From an uncultured Collinsella sp. (lineage in GTDB: Bacteria; Actinomycetota; Coriobacteriia; Coriobacteriales; Coriobacteriaceae): a DNA stretch of 64,000 bases. Every line of letters starts with the position of its first letter. Within the stretch, counting starts at the first letter, position 1. A model generated the notes under the pieces. The model had not been told where the DNA came from and ran no database searches. It saw nothing but the letters and a program-made list of their open reading frames with translations. The stretch is taken from NCBI GenBank assembly GCA_900541745.1, contig UQLA01000013.1, forward strand, positions 12,386-76,385. The letters are read 5' to 3'. Below are positions 7,609 through 16,435 of this stretch, in pieces. Made by a program: the position numbers and the translations under genes.

Positions 7609-10344
7609 ATGGGACGTGGTATGGCAGCAACGGATATCGAGCGCGGACTCTCGACCGCCGAGGTCGAGGAGCGCATCGCCGCCGGTAAGATCAACCGCAA
7701 CATGGAGCTCAAGACCAAGTCGGTCCGCGAGCTCATCATCGAGAACCTCTGCACGCTGTTTAACTTGATCAACGTGGTCTTGGCGATTTTGGTGTTGCTG
7801 ACCGGTTCGTTTAAGAACCTGACGTTCCTGTTCGTGGTGTTCTTGAACACGGCAATTGGCGTCATTCAGTCCATGCGTTCCAAGCGGATGGTCGACAAGC
7901 TTACGCTTCTGACCTCTAAGAAGGCCATCGCAGTGCGCGACGGCGCCGAGGTGGAGCTCGACTTGGACCAGATCGTGCTCGACGATATCATTCGCCTAGG
8001 GCGCGGTGACCAGATTCCCGCCGACGCCGTGGTGGTGTCGGGCGAGGCGCTCGTCAACGAGAGCCTGCTGACGGGCGAGAGCGACCTCATCAAGAAACAG
8101 CCGGGCTCCGAGCTCATGAGCGGCAGCTTTATCGACTCGGGCCTGCTGCGCGCCCGCGTGATCCATGTCGGCGCCGATAACTACGTGGCCAAGATCAACA
8201 ACGAGGCCAAGTACGTCAAAAAGGTCAATTCCGAGATCATGAACGCGCTCAACGCCATCGTGCGGTTCGCGAGCATTATTATGATTCCGCTTGGTCTGGC
8301 GCTCTTTTCCTCGAGTGTGAGCGAGCTGTGGGATGCCGCGGGAACCCCGGGGGATAGCGCGCTTTCCTGGTGCTTCTCCGAGCTGCTGGCCGGTCGTGTG
8401 CCTTCTTCGGCGCTGCTGTCCACGGTGGGTGCCCTGCTGGGCATGATTCCGCAGGGCCTGGTGCTGCTGACCTCGTCGGTGCTCGCGATTGCCACGGTGC
8501 GCCTGGCGCGTCGCAAGGTGCTGGCACAGCAGCTTTACTGCATCGAGACGCTCGCGCGTGTCGACGTTTTGTGCCTGGACAAGACGGGCACCATTACCTC
8601 GGGCCGTATGGAGGTCGAGGGTACCTACCCGCTGCCTGTTGAGGGTGTTGGCTTTGGCGCGGACTCTGACGAGGCTGCTGTCCCCGTTGAGACCACGGTG
8701 CTCGACTTTGCGCTTGCCAACGTAGCACGTGCGACCTCGGCAGATGCCAACGAGACCTGCCAGGCGCTGCTCAACTACTACGCCGATCGTCCGGTCGAGG
8801 TGTCCGAGCCGCTCTCGGTCATTCCGTTCTCGTCGTCCAAAAAGTGGAGCGGCGCGTCGTTTGCGCAGGGCTCCTATGTGATGGGCGCCGCGCAGTTTGT
8901 GCTCTCTGATCGCACATTTGCGCAGGTCGAGAATCGTGTGGCCGAGCTCGCCGATACCTGCCGCGTACTCGTGGTGGCGCGCGTGGACGGCTTTACGCCC
9001 GATGGCGATATGGTGGGCGAGGCCGAACCCGTGGGCTTTGTGACCATCCGTGACGAGATTCGCACCTCGGCGGCCGAGACCATCGGATACTTTAACGAGC
9101 AGGGCGTGACCCTCAACGTGATCAGCGGCGACGACCCTCGTACGGTATCGTCGATCGCGCGCGTGGTGGGCGTGCCCGGGGCGGATGCCTACGTGGACGC
9201 GACAACCCTAGATACACCCGCCAAGCTCGACGCGGCGGTGGACCGCTATCACGTCTTTGGGCGTGTGACGCCGCAGCAGAAGCGCGAGCTCGTACAGGCG
9301 CTCAAACGCCGCGGACACACCGTGGCCATGACGGGCGACGGCGTCAACGACGTACTGGCGCTCAAGGAGGCCGACTGCTCCGTGGCGATGGCCGCCGGCT
9401 CCGATGCCGCGCGCAATGTGGCCGAGATCGTGCTCGTCGATAACGACTTTGCCTCGATGCCCGCCGTGGTGGCCGAGGGCCGTCGTTCTATCAATAACCT
9501 GCAGCGCTCTGCCGCGCTCTTTCTGACCAAGACGCTGTTCTCGATGGGCCTGGCGGCGCTGTGCATCGCGCTGCCGCCGTATCCCTTCGAGCCCATTCAG
9601 ATGACGCTCATCAACTTCTTCTGCATCGGCGCGCCGGGCTTTGTGCTGGGCCTGGAGCCCAACAACGCCCGCGTGAAGGGGTCGTTCTTGACCAACGTGC
9701 TTAAGCGTGCGCTGCCGGCGTCGATTGCGGTCATTTTGGCCGCGGCGCTCGATATCTTTGTGGCGCGCGTGTTTGGCTTTAGCCAGCTTACGCTTTCGAC
9801 CATGTGCTTGCTCACGTCGTGCGCGGCGAGTGTCAGCCTGATCTGGCGTATCTCGCAGCCGCTCACGCCCTTGCGCGTGGTGCTTTTCGTGTTTGTCGTC
9901 GCCGGTATTTTGACGGGCGTTATCGGGTTCCCGGGGCTGCTGTCCATCGCCAACCTGTCGATGGGTCAGATGATCATCTTGGCGGTTATCGTCGTCTTTA
10001 CCTGCGCGGTGTTCTTTAAGCTTGCCACGATGATGGACTCGCTTAAGCCCCGTCGCCGTCATGCGGCTACCGGCTTTGGCCGTGGCGTGCGCGTTCGCCT
10101 GGGTCGCGGCGGCGGCAAGGTGAGTTCGACGGGATCGACCGCCGAGCGTTTTGCCAAGCGCGTTGCCGCCGATATGGCGCAGCGCCGCGAGGACCGCACT
10201 GTCCGCGAGGCCGAGGCCCGTGCACTCGAGGGTGTGGCCCAGGCCCAGCCCAAGAAAAAGAAGAGCGCCGGTGCCAAGCGCTCCCGCGTGACCAAATCGG
10301 CCCAGGGCATTAAGGTCTCGATGCCGAGCAAGAAGAAAAAGTAA
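7609..10344 (+). CDS. CtpE-like cation-transporting P-type ATPase with basic C-terminal tail
   Basis: Membrane pump of about 911 residues using ATP via a phospho-aspartate. Visible in order: two membrane helices, actuator domain with TGES (155-158), helices with PQGL near 281, phosphorylation motif DKTGT (D324), nucleotide-binding domain, hinge TGDGVND (575-581), and a six-helix C-terminal membrane region. The PQGL motif and the RRSINNLQRSAALFLTKT block resemble the mycobacterial CtpE group, for which calcium uptake has been proposed; the ion here is not proven. Unusually, about 95 mostly basic residues follow the last helix, ending in SMPSKKKK. Starts at 7609 or 7621 are possible; a weak GGGAC precedes the latter. 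In-frame codons overlapping the tRNA are not used. Confidence 0.88.
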   Translation: MGRGMAATDIERGLSTAEVEERIAAGKINRNMELKTKSVRELIIENLCTLFNLINVVLAILVLLTGSFKNLTFLFVVFLNTAIGVIQSMRSKRMVDKLTLLTSKKAIAVRDGAEVELDLDQIVLDDIIRLGRGDQIPADAVVVSGEALVNESLLTGESDLIKKQPGSELMSGSFIDSGLLRARVIHVGADNYVAKINNEAKYVKKVNSEIMNALNAIVRFASIIMIPLGLALFSSSVSELWDAAGTPGDSALSWCFSELLAGRVPSSALLSTVGALLGMIPQGLVLLTSSVLAIATVRLARRKVLAQQLYCIETLARVDVLCLDKTGTITSGRMEVEGTYPLPVEGVGFGADSDEAAVPVETTVLDFALANVARATSADANETCQALLNYYADRPVEVSEPLSVIPFSSSKKWSGASFAQGSYVMGAAQFVLSDRTFAQVENRVAELADTCRVLVVARVDGFTPDGDMVGEAEPVGFVTIRDEIRTSAAETIGYFNEQGVTLNVISGDDPRTVSSIARVVGVPGADAYVDATTLDTPAKLDAAVDRYHVFGRVTPQQKRELVQALKRRGHTVAMTGDGVNDVLALKEADCSVAMAAGSDAARNVAEIVLVDNDFASMPAVVAEGRRSINNLQRSAALFLTKTLFSMGLAALCIALPPYPFEPIQMTLINFFCIGAPGFVLGLEPNNARVKGSFLTNVLKRALPASIAVILAAALDIFVARVFGFSQLTLSTMCLLTSCAASVSLIWRISQPLTPLRVVLFVFVVAGILTGVIGFPGLLSIANLSMGQMIILAVIVVFTCAVFFKLATMMDSLKPRRRHAATGFGRGVRVRLGRGGGKVSSTGSTAERFAKRVAADMAQRREDRTVREAEARALEGVAQAQPKKKKSAGAKRSRVTKSAQGIKVSMPSKKKK

Positions 10345-10349
10345 CCTCA

Positions 10350-10465
10350 CAGGGTAGCTAATTTGGGACGGGGCTTTTTAGCTACCTCGGCTGATGACGC
10401 GCTCTATTTGGCCGATTGGCTGCCAGGGTAGCTAAAAAAGCCCCGTCCCAAATTAGCTACCCTGG
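10350..10465. repeat. Inverted repeat pair with GGGACGGGG core and TAGCTA stems
   Basis: Arms at 10350-10387 and 10423-10465 are reverse complements apart from one T insertion and the extreme ends, separated by about 35 bases. Each arm is a stem-loop: GGGTAGCTAA pairs with TTAGCTACC around a core with TTTGGGACGGGGCTTT. It has the same design as 1647-1722 with different stem sequence. It sits in the gap between the ATPase and the zinc-ribbon gene and could also end transcription in either direction. Confidence 0.9.
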
Positions 10466-10555
10466 CGATGTTGAATTGGTGCCTTGCGCTTGTGGGGCCG
10501 TGTCGATGTTATGCTCTAACCTCAATTGTTTGAATTGCTTCGGAAAGAGGATGCC

Positions 10556-11710
10556 GTGATCTGCCCGCATTGCCTAAAGACCATCGAGGACGGCGCCTCG
10601 TTCTGCCCCTATTGCAACTCATACGTTGGTCCGGGCGATGGCCCCGAGCATACCGAGTTCGTGTTCTGCGACGGCTGCGGCGCCCGTCTGTCCCCGCATG
10701 ACCGTACCTGTCCCAAGTGCGGACGCCCCGCGCCGGGCATCCTTTCCGAGGACGCGGCCGCATCCGACCTGGCCGCAGGGCGCACGGCCGGCTTTCCGCG
10801 CCTGACGCAGGAGCAGATCGATACCGAGGTGCCCCACGCGCCTGCATCTGCCGCCGCGGTGCTCTCCGACGCAGCCGACCCCAACGAGACCTGCGTGCTG
10901 CCTGCCTTCGATAAGGACTTTGGCATCCCCAAGGTCGATATCCCCACGCCGGTGTCCCTGCGCGATGACGCCCAGCCCAAAAAGCAAAAGCCCAAGCGCA
11001 AGGTCCACCCCGACGAGGATGCCTATCACAAGCACAAGCGCCATATCCCCAAGCCGCTCATCGTCATCGCGGTGCTCGCCGCCGTGTGCGGTGGTGTGTA
11101 TTGGTTTGTGACCGCCGACCCCATGGGCGTCATGCCCGGCTTCTACGACCAGTTCGGCCAGGCCGCCAAGACCACCTTCCCGTCGCGCCAAAAGGGCGAG
11201 GCAACCGACAAAGAGTCCAAGCAAGAGGATGCCTCCGAGGTCGTTCAGGAGGAGACCGTCTTAACCGACGACCAGCTCTACACCAGGCTCGACGGCCTGT
11301 ACCAGACCATCGTGTCGTACAGCGACGATGATCAGATCGGCGAGGTCATCGAGTCGTTTAATAACGGCTATCTGCGTACGCCGCTCTCCACCCGCCAGGA
11401 GCTGTCGCAGAGCGCCTATGCCTTGCGCGATCAGATTAAAAAGACCCAGGATGAGCTCAACAACCTCAAGGTTCAGGACGACACGGTCTATGCGGAGGAC
11501 ATCGAGCACCTAAAGCAGCTTGCCCAGTGGATGTACGAGCGTGTCGACGTGATCTGCCAGAGCTGGGATATTTCGCTGTCCATTCCCGACGGCGAGTCGC
11601 TGAGCGCCCGTCAGAGCGAGATCCTGGCGCCCATCGCACAGGGCGGCAACAGCGCGCTTAACCAGTACGACGCCAACGTGGGCGCCTGGAAGCCGCAGCC
11701 GCTTTCGTAA
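10556..11710 (+). CDS. Zinc-ribbon single-pass membrane protein, function unknown
   Basis: About 384 residues. The N-terminus has two treble zinc-ribbon units: CPHC...CPYC, then CDGC...CPKC within the first 60 residues. A low-complexity Asp/Ala/Pro linker and a very basic stretch (KKQKPKRK, HKHKRH) precede one hydrophobic helix near residues 175-192 (LIVIAVLAAVCGGVYWFV). The outside part after it is acidic and then helical, with a coiled-coil-like segment LRDQIKKTQDELNNLK. The topology suggests a cytoplasmic zinc ribbon with an extracytoplasmic helical domain. The GTG at 10556, preceded by GGAAAGAGG, is preferred over an ATG ten codons earlier. No function can be assigned; the mreBCD cluster lies three genes downstream. 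Confidence 0.8.
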   Translation: MICPHCLKTIEDGASFCPYCNSYVGPGDGPEHTEFVFCDGCGARLSPHDRTCPKCGRPAPGILSEDAAASDLAAGRTAGFPRLTQEQIDTEVPHAPASAAAVLSDAADPNETCVLPAFDKDFGIPKVDIPTPVSLRDDAQPKKQKPKRKVHPDEDAYHKHKRHIPKPLIVIAVLAAVCGGVYWFVTADPMGVMPGFYDQFGQAAKTTFPSRQKGEATDKESKQEDASEVVQEETVLTDDQLYTRLDGLYQTIVSYSDDDQIGEVIESFNNGYLRTPLSTRQELSQSAYALRDQIKKTQDELNNLKVQDDTVYAEDIEHLKQLAQWMYERVDVICQSWDISLSIPDGESLSARQSEILAPIAQGGNSALNQYDANVGAWKPQPLS

Positions 11711-11746
11711 TTTGTTGCCCTCCGACGGCATAACCTGCGTGCGCAA

Positions 11747-11776
11747 TTGATGGAAGCCCGTGCTTATTGCTACAAT
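11747..11776 (+). promoter_or_regulatory. Promoter of the cyclophilin gene
   Basis: TTGATG (11747-11752) and TACAAT (11771-11776), 18 bases apart, with an extended -10 (TGC directly before TACAAT). The start codon follows about 40 bases downstream with a GAGGAAGGA ribosome site. Confidence 0.7.
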
Positions 11777-11815
11777 TCGTACAAATATGCTTTAAACGCA
11801 CGAGGAAGGAACCAC

Positions 11816-12358
11816 ATGTTTGGTTTTAAGAAAGAGCTCTATACGCCCGAGTACCAGCTCGTCGGTGACGAGTGCGCGGTGATCGAGACGTCGAAGGGCA
11901 CCATCAAGGTCAAGTTTGACGGTGAGGGCGCCCCCATCCATGTGGCGAACTTCTGCGAGCTTTCCACGATGGGCTTCTATGACGGCCTTAAGTTCCATCG
12001 CTATGTGCCCGGCTTTGTGATCCAGGGCGGCGACCCCAATACCCGCGATATGTCCGGCGCCGATGTCGCTGCCGGCCTTGAGGGTCCCGACGGCATGCCC
12101 GGTACCGGCGGTCCCGGCTACTGCATCAAGGGCGAGTTTGCCACCAATCCGCGCAACAGCCATGTTGACGGCGCGCTTGCCATGGCCCGCTCCATGGATC
12201 CCGATTCCGCGGGCTCGCAGTTCTACTTCTGCCTGGGTGCCCAGCATAACCTCGACTCCGGCTATACCGTCTTTGGCACCACGGTCGAGGGCCTCGACGT
12301 CATCTCGCAGCTGCGCGCCGGCGACGAGATCGTTCATGTCGAGATCGTTCACGAGTAA
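11816..12358 (+). CDS. Cyclophilin-type peptidyl-prolyl cis-trans isomerase
   Basis: Catalyses proline isomerisation during protein folding. The 180-residue protein is essentially one cyclophilin domain: FHRYVPGFVIQGGDP (with the catalytic Arg of the FHR motif), SAGSQFYFCLG for the QF substrate pocket, and LDSGYTVFGTTVEGLDV. No signal peptide or lipobox is seen, so it should be cytoplasmic. The ATG is chosen because GAGGAAGGA stands seven bases upstream; reading frame further up overlaps the promoter. It is followed 11 bases later by the TPR gene with a TTG start, so the two are probably co-transcribed. Confidence 0.93.
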   Translation: MFGFKKELYTPEYQLVGDECAVIETSKGTIKVKFDGEGAPIHVANFCELSTMGFYDGLKFHRYVPGFVIQGGDPNTRDMSGADVAAGLEGPDGMPGTGGPGYCIKGEFATNPRNSHVDGALAMARSMDPDSAGSQFYFCLGAQHNLDSGYTVFGTTVEGLDVISQLRAGDEIVHVEIVHE

Positions 12359-12369
12359 AGGGGACTTCC

Positions 12370-13665
12370 TTGAATAGCCAGCTGATCCAACAGGGCCGCG
12401 CCGCTTATCGCGCGGGTGATTTTTCCGCTGCCGCCCAGATGCTTGGTGCGGCAAAGACTCCCAACGAGATCATGGGTGAGGCCGACCACCTGCGCGGCAA
12501 CGCCCTGATGCATCTGGGCATGTACGCCGAGGCCGCCGAGGCCTACGCCGCAGCCCTCAACGACGGCGCCTATGGCAAGCGCGGCGCCCTGCTCACCAAC
12601 CGCGGCAAGGCACTCGCCGCGGTGGGAGACTACACCACGGCTGCCCAGGCGTTCTCTGCAGCTACCCAGGACGCTTCCTACGCCACGCCTTTTAAGGCCT
12701 ACCTGGGTCTGGGCAACGCGCTGTTCCAGTCGGGCGACTACGCCAACGCCGGTACTGCCTTCCGTCAGGCTGCCATCGACGGCGCCAACCCGGCTCCTGC
12801 CGCTGCCCTCGGCGATCTGGGCCGCTGCTTCATCAAGCTCGGCCGCCCCGCGGATGCCGTTGAGACCTACCGCACGGCTATCGACTTTGCCGGCCCGCGC
12901 GACGATACGCGCGCCCTCAACGCCGGTATGGGCCAGGCGCTTTCCGCCGCCGGTCGTCCCTCCGATGCGCTCGATGCCTTTAACGCCGCTACCGCCGACG
13001 GCATCTACCAGCTCACGCCCGAGCAGGCCGACGAGCTTGCCCGCGTGCACGACTCGCTCGCCGCGCTTTCGGCCCAGACGGCCATGTCCACGGCTCCGGC
13101 TCCCGCGATGGACGCTCCCGCTGTCGACCCGCTCGATCCCACGGGCGCGACCGGTCAGTTTATGCCCGACCCCTCTGACACCGGCTTCTTTACGCTGTCT
13201 GAGTCCGAGATGGTCCAGCAGGACCGCAAACAGGCCAAGGTCCGTCGTCGCCACCGCCACACGGGTCTTAAGATCTTCCTGGTGCTTCTTCTGCTCATCG
13301 TGATCGCTGCCGGCGGTCTTGGCTATGCTTATACGCGCGGCATGGGCTACCCCTCGCAGGAGTCCGTCATCACCGACCTGTTCCAGGCTGCCGGTGACGG
13401 CGATACCGCCAAGGCCGAGTCCTGCCTGGCCTCGAGCCTGTCCGAGGACGCCAAGGCGATGATCATCTCCTCGATCCCGCAGGGCGCCACCGTCTCGATC
13501 GAGGGTATGGATCAGTCCATGACCGAGACCACCGCCAAGGTGAAGGCTTCGCTGTCCAAGGGCGGCGAGCAGGAGTACACCGTTAAATTCGTGCGCTCCG
13601 ACAACCATATCGGTTGGGCCGTTTCCTCCTTCGATATCGATTTCTCGGCCGCTGACAACCAGTAG
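12370..13665 (+). CDS. Tetratricopeptide-repeat membrane protein, function unknown
   Basis: 431 residues. Residues 1-210 contain about five degenerate TPR units (for example DHLRGNALMHLGMYAEAAEAYAAAL and AYLGLGNALFQSGDYANAGTAF), a protein-protein interaction scaffold. An Ala/Pro-rich linker, a basic patch (RRRHRH) and one membrane helix (near 300-320, KIFLVLLLLIVIAAGGLGYAY) follow. The last 110 residues form an outside domain with alternating short strands, perhaps DUF4878/NTF2-like (TDLFQAAGDGDTAKAESCL), an inference from pattern only. Starts with TTG after AAAGGGGAC. Its cytoplasmic TPR and outside domain, directly upstream of mreB, would suit a cell-envelope scaffold, but this is unproven. 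Confidence 0.82.
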   Translation: MNSQLIQQGRAAYRAGDFSAAAQMLGAAKTPNEIMGEADHLRGNALMHLGMYAEAAEAYAAALNDGAYGKRGALLTNRGKALAAVGDYTTAAQAFSAATQDASYATPFKAYLGLGNALFQSGDYANAGTAFRQAAIDGANPAPAAALGDLGRCFIKLGRPADAVETYRTAIDFAGPRDDTRALNAGMGQALSAAGRPSDALDAFNAATADGIYQLTPEQADELARVHDSLAALSAQTAMSTAPAPAMDAPAVDPLDPTGATGQFMPDPSDTGFFTLSESEMVQQDRKQAKVRRRHRHTGLKIFLVLLLLIVIAAGGLGYAYTRGMGYPSQESVITDLFQAAGDGDTAKAESCLASSLSEDAKAMIISSIPQGATVSIEGMDQSMTETTAKVKASLSKGGEQEYTVKFVRSDNHIGWAVSSFDIDFSAADNQ

Positions 13666-13687
13666 TGACCTTATGAGATTTGGCTCT

Positions 13688-13735
13688 GCCCGGCGCTTCA
13701 CCGCAAGTGAGGTGCCGGGCTTGCGCTAGTATGAT
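13688..13735 (+). terminator. Terminator hairpin followed by putative mreB promoter -10
   Basis: GCCCGGCGCTTCAC (13688-13701) pairs fully, with two G-U, with 13707-13720 around CGCAA. The T-tract is poor, so termination is likely partial. A TATGAT (13730-13735) directly after it may be the -10 of the mreB operon; no convincing -35 is seen. Confidence 0.6.
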
Positions 13736-13780
13736 GGGCTAGTAGTTTTCCAGCAATCATCCAACACATCAGGAGTTGCG

Positions 13781-14824
13781 TTGTTTTCTTTGATGGATAT
13801 GTTCTTCGGTAGCTATGCGGGCGATCTCGCCATCGACCTCGGCACCGCCAATACGCTCGTCTCCGTGCGCGGCAAGGGCATCGTCATCCGCGAGCCCTCC
13901 GTTGTCGCTATCGACAAGAACGACGAGCGCATCCTGGCAGTCGGCATCGAGGCCAAGCGCATGCTCGGCCGTACGCCCGGCAACATCGTGGCCGTTCGTC
14001 CCCTTAAGGACGGCGTCATCGCCGACTTCGATGTCACCGAGGCCATGCTTCGCTACTTTATCGATAAGGCTTCCGAGAAGCGCTATCCGTGGACTCCGCG
14101 TCCGCGCGTCGTCGTTTGCGTTCCCTCCGGCGTCACGTCGGTCGAGAAGCGCGCCGTCTTTGAGGCCACGATCCAGGCCGGCGCTCGCCAGGCCTACCTG
14201 ATCGAGGAGCCCATGGCGGCTGCCATCGGCGCCGACCTACCCGTCGAGGAGCCCACGGGCTCCATGGTCATCGATATCGGCGGCGGCACCACCGAGGTCG
14301 CCGTTATCGCTATGGGCGGTATTGTCGTGTCGCAGTCCATCCGCATTGCCGGCGACGAGTTCGACCAGGCTATCCTCACCCATGTTCGCGATGCCTACAA
14401 CCTGGCTATCGGCGAGCGCACGGCCGAGGACATCAAGATCAAGGTCGGCTCCGCCGTGCCGCTCAAGGATGAGCTCGACGTCGAGGTCAACGGCCGCGAC
14501 GTTATCACGGGCCTGCCCAAGACCGTGCGTATCGAGAGCGAGGAGATTCGTCGCGCGCTCAACAAGCCGCTCGACGAGATGGCCAAGGCCGTTAAGGACG
14601 CTCTGGACGCCACGCCGCCCGATCTTGCCTCGGACCTTATGTACTACGGCATTCTGCTGACCGGTGGCGGTGCGCTGCTGCGCGGCCTCGACGTGCGCCT
14701 GCGCGACGAGACCGGCGTTTCGGTCAACGTCAGCCCCACGGCGCTCGATAACGTCGTAAACGGCTGCGCCCGCGTGCTCGAGGCCAACGCTTTTGACGGT
14801 GGCTTCGTCCAAACCAATGCTTAA
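13781..14824 (+). CDS. mreB: Rod shape-determining protein MreB
   Basis: Bacterial actin that polymerises under the membrane and directs lateral wall synthesis. At 347 residues it is full length. The actin-fold motifs are intact: phosphate-1 loop DLGTANTLV near residue 20, VVCVPSGVTSVEKRA, phosphate-2 loop VIDIGGGTTEVAVI near 165, and adenosine loop LTGGGALLRGL near 290. The N-terminus has the amphipathic MFSLMDMFFG segment expected for membrane contact. TTG start with AGGAG five bases upstream. First of mreB-mreC-mreD-mrdA-rodA, the standard elongasome cluster. Confidence 0.97.
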   Translation: MFSLMDMFFGSYAGDLAIDLGTANTLVSVRGKGIVIREPSVVAIDKNDERILAVGIEAKRMLGRTPGNIVAVRPLKDGVIADFDVTEAMLRYFIDKASEKRYPWTPRPRVVVCVPSGVTSVEKRAVFEATIQAGARQAYLIEEPMAAAIGADLPVEEPTGSMVIDIGGGTTEVAVIAMGGIVVSQSIRIAGDEFDQAILTHVRDAYNLAIGERTAEDIKIKVGSAVPLKDELDVEVNGRDVITGLPKTVRIESEEIRRALNKPLDEMAKAVKDALDATPPDLASDLMYYGILLTGGGALLRGLDVRLRDETGVSVNVSPTALDNVVNGCARVLEANAFDGGFVQTNA

Positions 14825-14845
14825 TTTCCAAAAGGTGGATTCCAT

Positions 14846-15844
14846 TTGGCACGATCTTCGGGTTTCTCTCCAAATCTGAATACCAAGCGACAATCAACGG
14901 GTATGCGCCCGTTGATTGTTTTCAGCCTGATTTCGGTGTTGCTGCTCACGTTTTATATCCGTGAGGGCGAGGCCGGGCCGATTCATGCTGTGCGCTCGGG
15001 TGTAACGACGATTACCTCGCCAGTGCGCTTTTTGGGCTCGGCTGTGGCGGCTCCCTTCAACGCGATCGGCAACGTGTTCTCCAACCTCACGGCTTCGCAG
15101 GAGTCGCTCGCTGACCTCAAGAAGCAAAACGAGGTGCTGACCTCTAAGGTCGCCGAGCTTTCCGAGGCTCAAAAGACTGCCGAGCGCCTGGAGGGCCTGG
15201 TCGGGCTGCAATCGACCTACAACCTTAAGTCGACCGCCGCTCGTATTGTCGGTGCGTCGGGCGATGCCTGGACCTCGACCGTTACCATCGACAAGGGCTC
15301 TGCCGACGGCCTTACCATCAACATGCCCGTGACGAGTTCTGCCGGTGTTATCGGGCAGATTATCGAGGTATCGGCCAAGACCTCTACCGTACGCCTGATT
15401 GGCGACGAGAACTCGGGCGTGTCCGCCATGGTGCAGGATACGCGCGCCCAGGGTATGCTGCAGGGCCAGGCTGACGGTACGCTGCGTCTTGAGTACGTGA
15501 GCGTCGACTCCGACGTCAAAGTGGGCGACATCATCGTGACTTCTGGCATTGGCGGCGTGTTCCCCAAGGGCCTGCCGCTCGGCACCGTTTCCTCGGTGGA
15601 GAAGTCGGCCAACGATGTGTATTACACCATCGTCGTACGCGCCCAGACCACGGCAGAGAATAACGAGGAGGTGCTCGTCATTACCTCGCTGACCGACGAA
15701 CAGTCGGCCTCGGATGAGGACGTGAGCACCGCTAATAGCACGCCGCAGGGAACGTCGCGCGATGCTGCGACCAAGACGAAGGACGAGGGCTCGGATGACA
15801 GTTCCGACACGTCCGAGACAACCGATTCCGGCTCGAGCGAATAG
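14846..15844 (+). CDS. mreC: Rod shape-determining protein MreC
   Basis: Membrane-anchored periplasmic-side scaffold that contacts PBP2 and the MreB filament system. 332 residues: a short basic cytoplasmic start, one membrane helix (about 21-37, RPLIVFSLISVLLLTFY), a coiled coil (about 85-120, SQESLADLKKQNEVLTSKVAELSE), then the two beta-barrel domain. A C-terminal tail from about residue 285 is very rich in Ser/Asp/Thr and looks disordered, longer than usual. TTG start with AAAGGTGG upstream, about 20 bases after mreB. Confidence 0.94.
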   Translation: MARSSGFSPNLNTKRQSTGMRPLIVFSLISVLLLTFYIREGEAGPIHAVRSGVTTITSPVRFLGSAVAAPFNAIGNVFSNLTASQESLADLKKQNEVLTSKVAELSEAQKTAERLEGLVGLQSTYNLKSTAARIVGASGDAWTSTVTIDKGSADGLTINMPVTSSAGVIGQIIEVSAKTSTVRLIGDENSGVSAMVQDTRAQGMLQGQADGTLRLEYVSVDSDVKVGDIIVTSGIGGVFPKGLPLGTVSSVEKSANDVYYTIVVRAQTTAENNEEVLVITSLTDEQSASDEDVSTANSTPQGTSRDAATKTKDEGSDDSSDTSETTDSGSSE

Positions 15845-15849
15845 GGGGC

Positions 15850-16422
15850 ATGTCCATGGATCTACACGAGCAGGGGGCGAGCTCCCGCACGTTTGTAATC
15901 GCCGCCATTGTATGCGTACTGCTGCAGGCAGGCCTGGCGCCGCAGATCTCCATTGCGGGCGGTCGCGTCAACTTTATGATTATCCTGGTGTGCCTGAGCG
16001 TGTTCTCGGGCGATCCCACGCGGGCTGTCGTCTGCGGTTTTTGCAGCGGCCTGTTCTATGATCTTTCCGCTGCCGTGCCGGTGGGCGTTATGTCGCTACT
16101 GCTGACAGTGGGCAGTTTTGCCCTGGTGCACAGCGCGGCCGGTCAGACGGGCGGCTCCCCGAGCGCGCGCGGTATTACCGTGGGCGCCTTCGCGCTTGCC
16201 ATCAACGTGGTCTACAGCATCATCTTGCTGTTTATGGGTCTGGAGACGAGCTTTGTGGTGGCTGTTTTTGGACACGCCCTGCCGTCTTCGATCCTGACGG
16301 GTCTGGTTGCCATTCCGTTTTTGATGTCCGGTGTCGTGCCGCAGTCCGGTTACGGATTCTCCGCACGCGGTGGTCATCAGACGGGTATGCGCTTCAAGCC
16401 CAAGACCCGCAAACTCAAATAG
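15850..16422 (+). CDS. mreD: Rod shape-determining protein MreD
   Basis: Small integral membrane partner of MreC in the elongasome. 190 residues with five or so hydrophobic helices covering nearly the whole length (FVIAAIVCVLLQAGLAPQI, FMIILVCLSVFSG, VVCGFCSGLFYDLSA, VMSLLLTVGSFALV, FALAINVVYSIILLFM and a final helix). FCSGLFYDL is the conserved MreD signature. Six bases follow mreC; GGGGG of the Shine-Dalgarno serves either of two close ATGs (15850 or 15856). A basic cytoplasmic tail ends in KPKTRKLK. Confidence 0.92.
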   Translation: MSMDLHEQGASSRTFVIAAIVCVLLQAGLAPQISIAGGRVNFMIILVCLSVFSGDPTRAVVCGFCSGLFYDLSAAVPVGVMSLLLTVGSFALVHSAAGQTGGSPSARGITVGAFALAINVVYSIILLFMGLETSFVVAVFGHALPSSILTGLVAIPFLMSGVVPQSGYGFSARGGHQTGMRFKPKTRKLK

Positions 16423-16435
16423 GGGAGGCTCAAAG

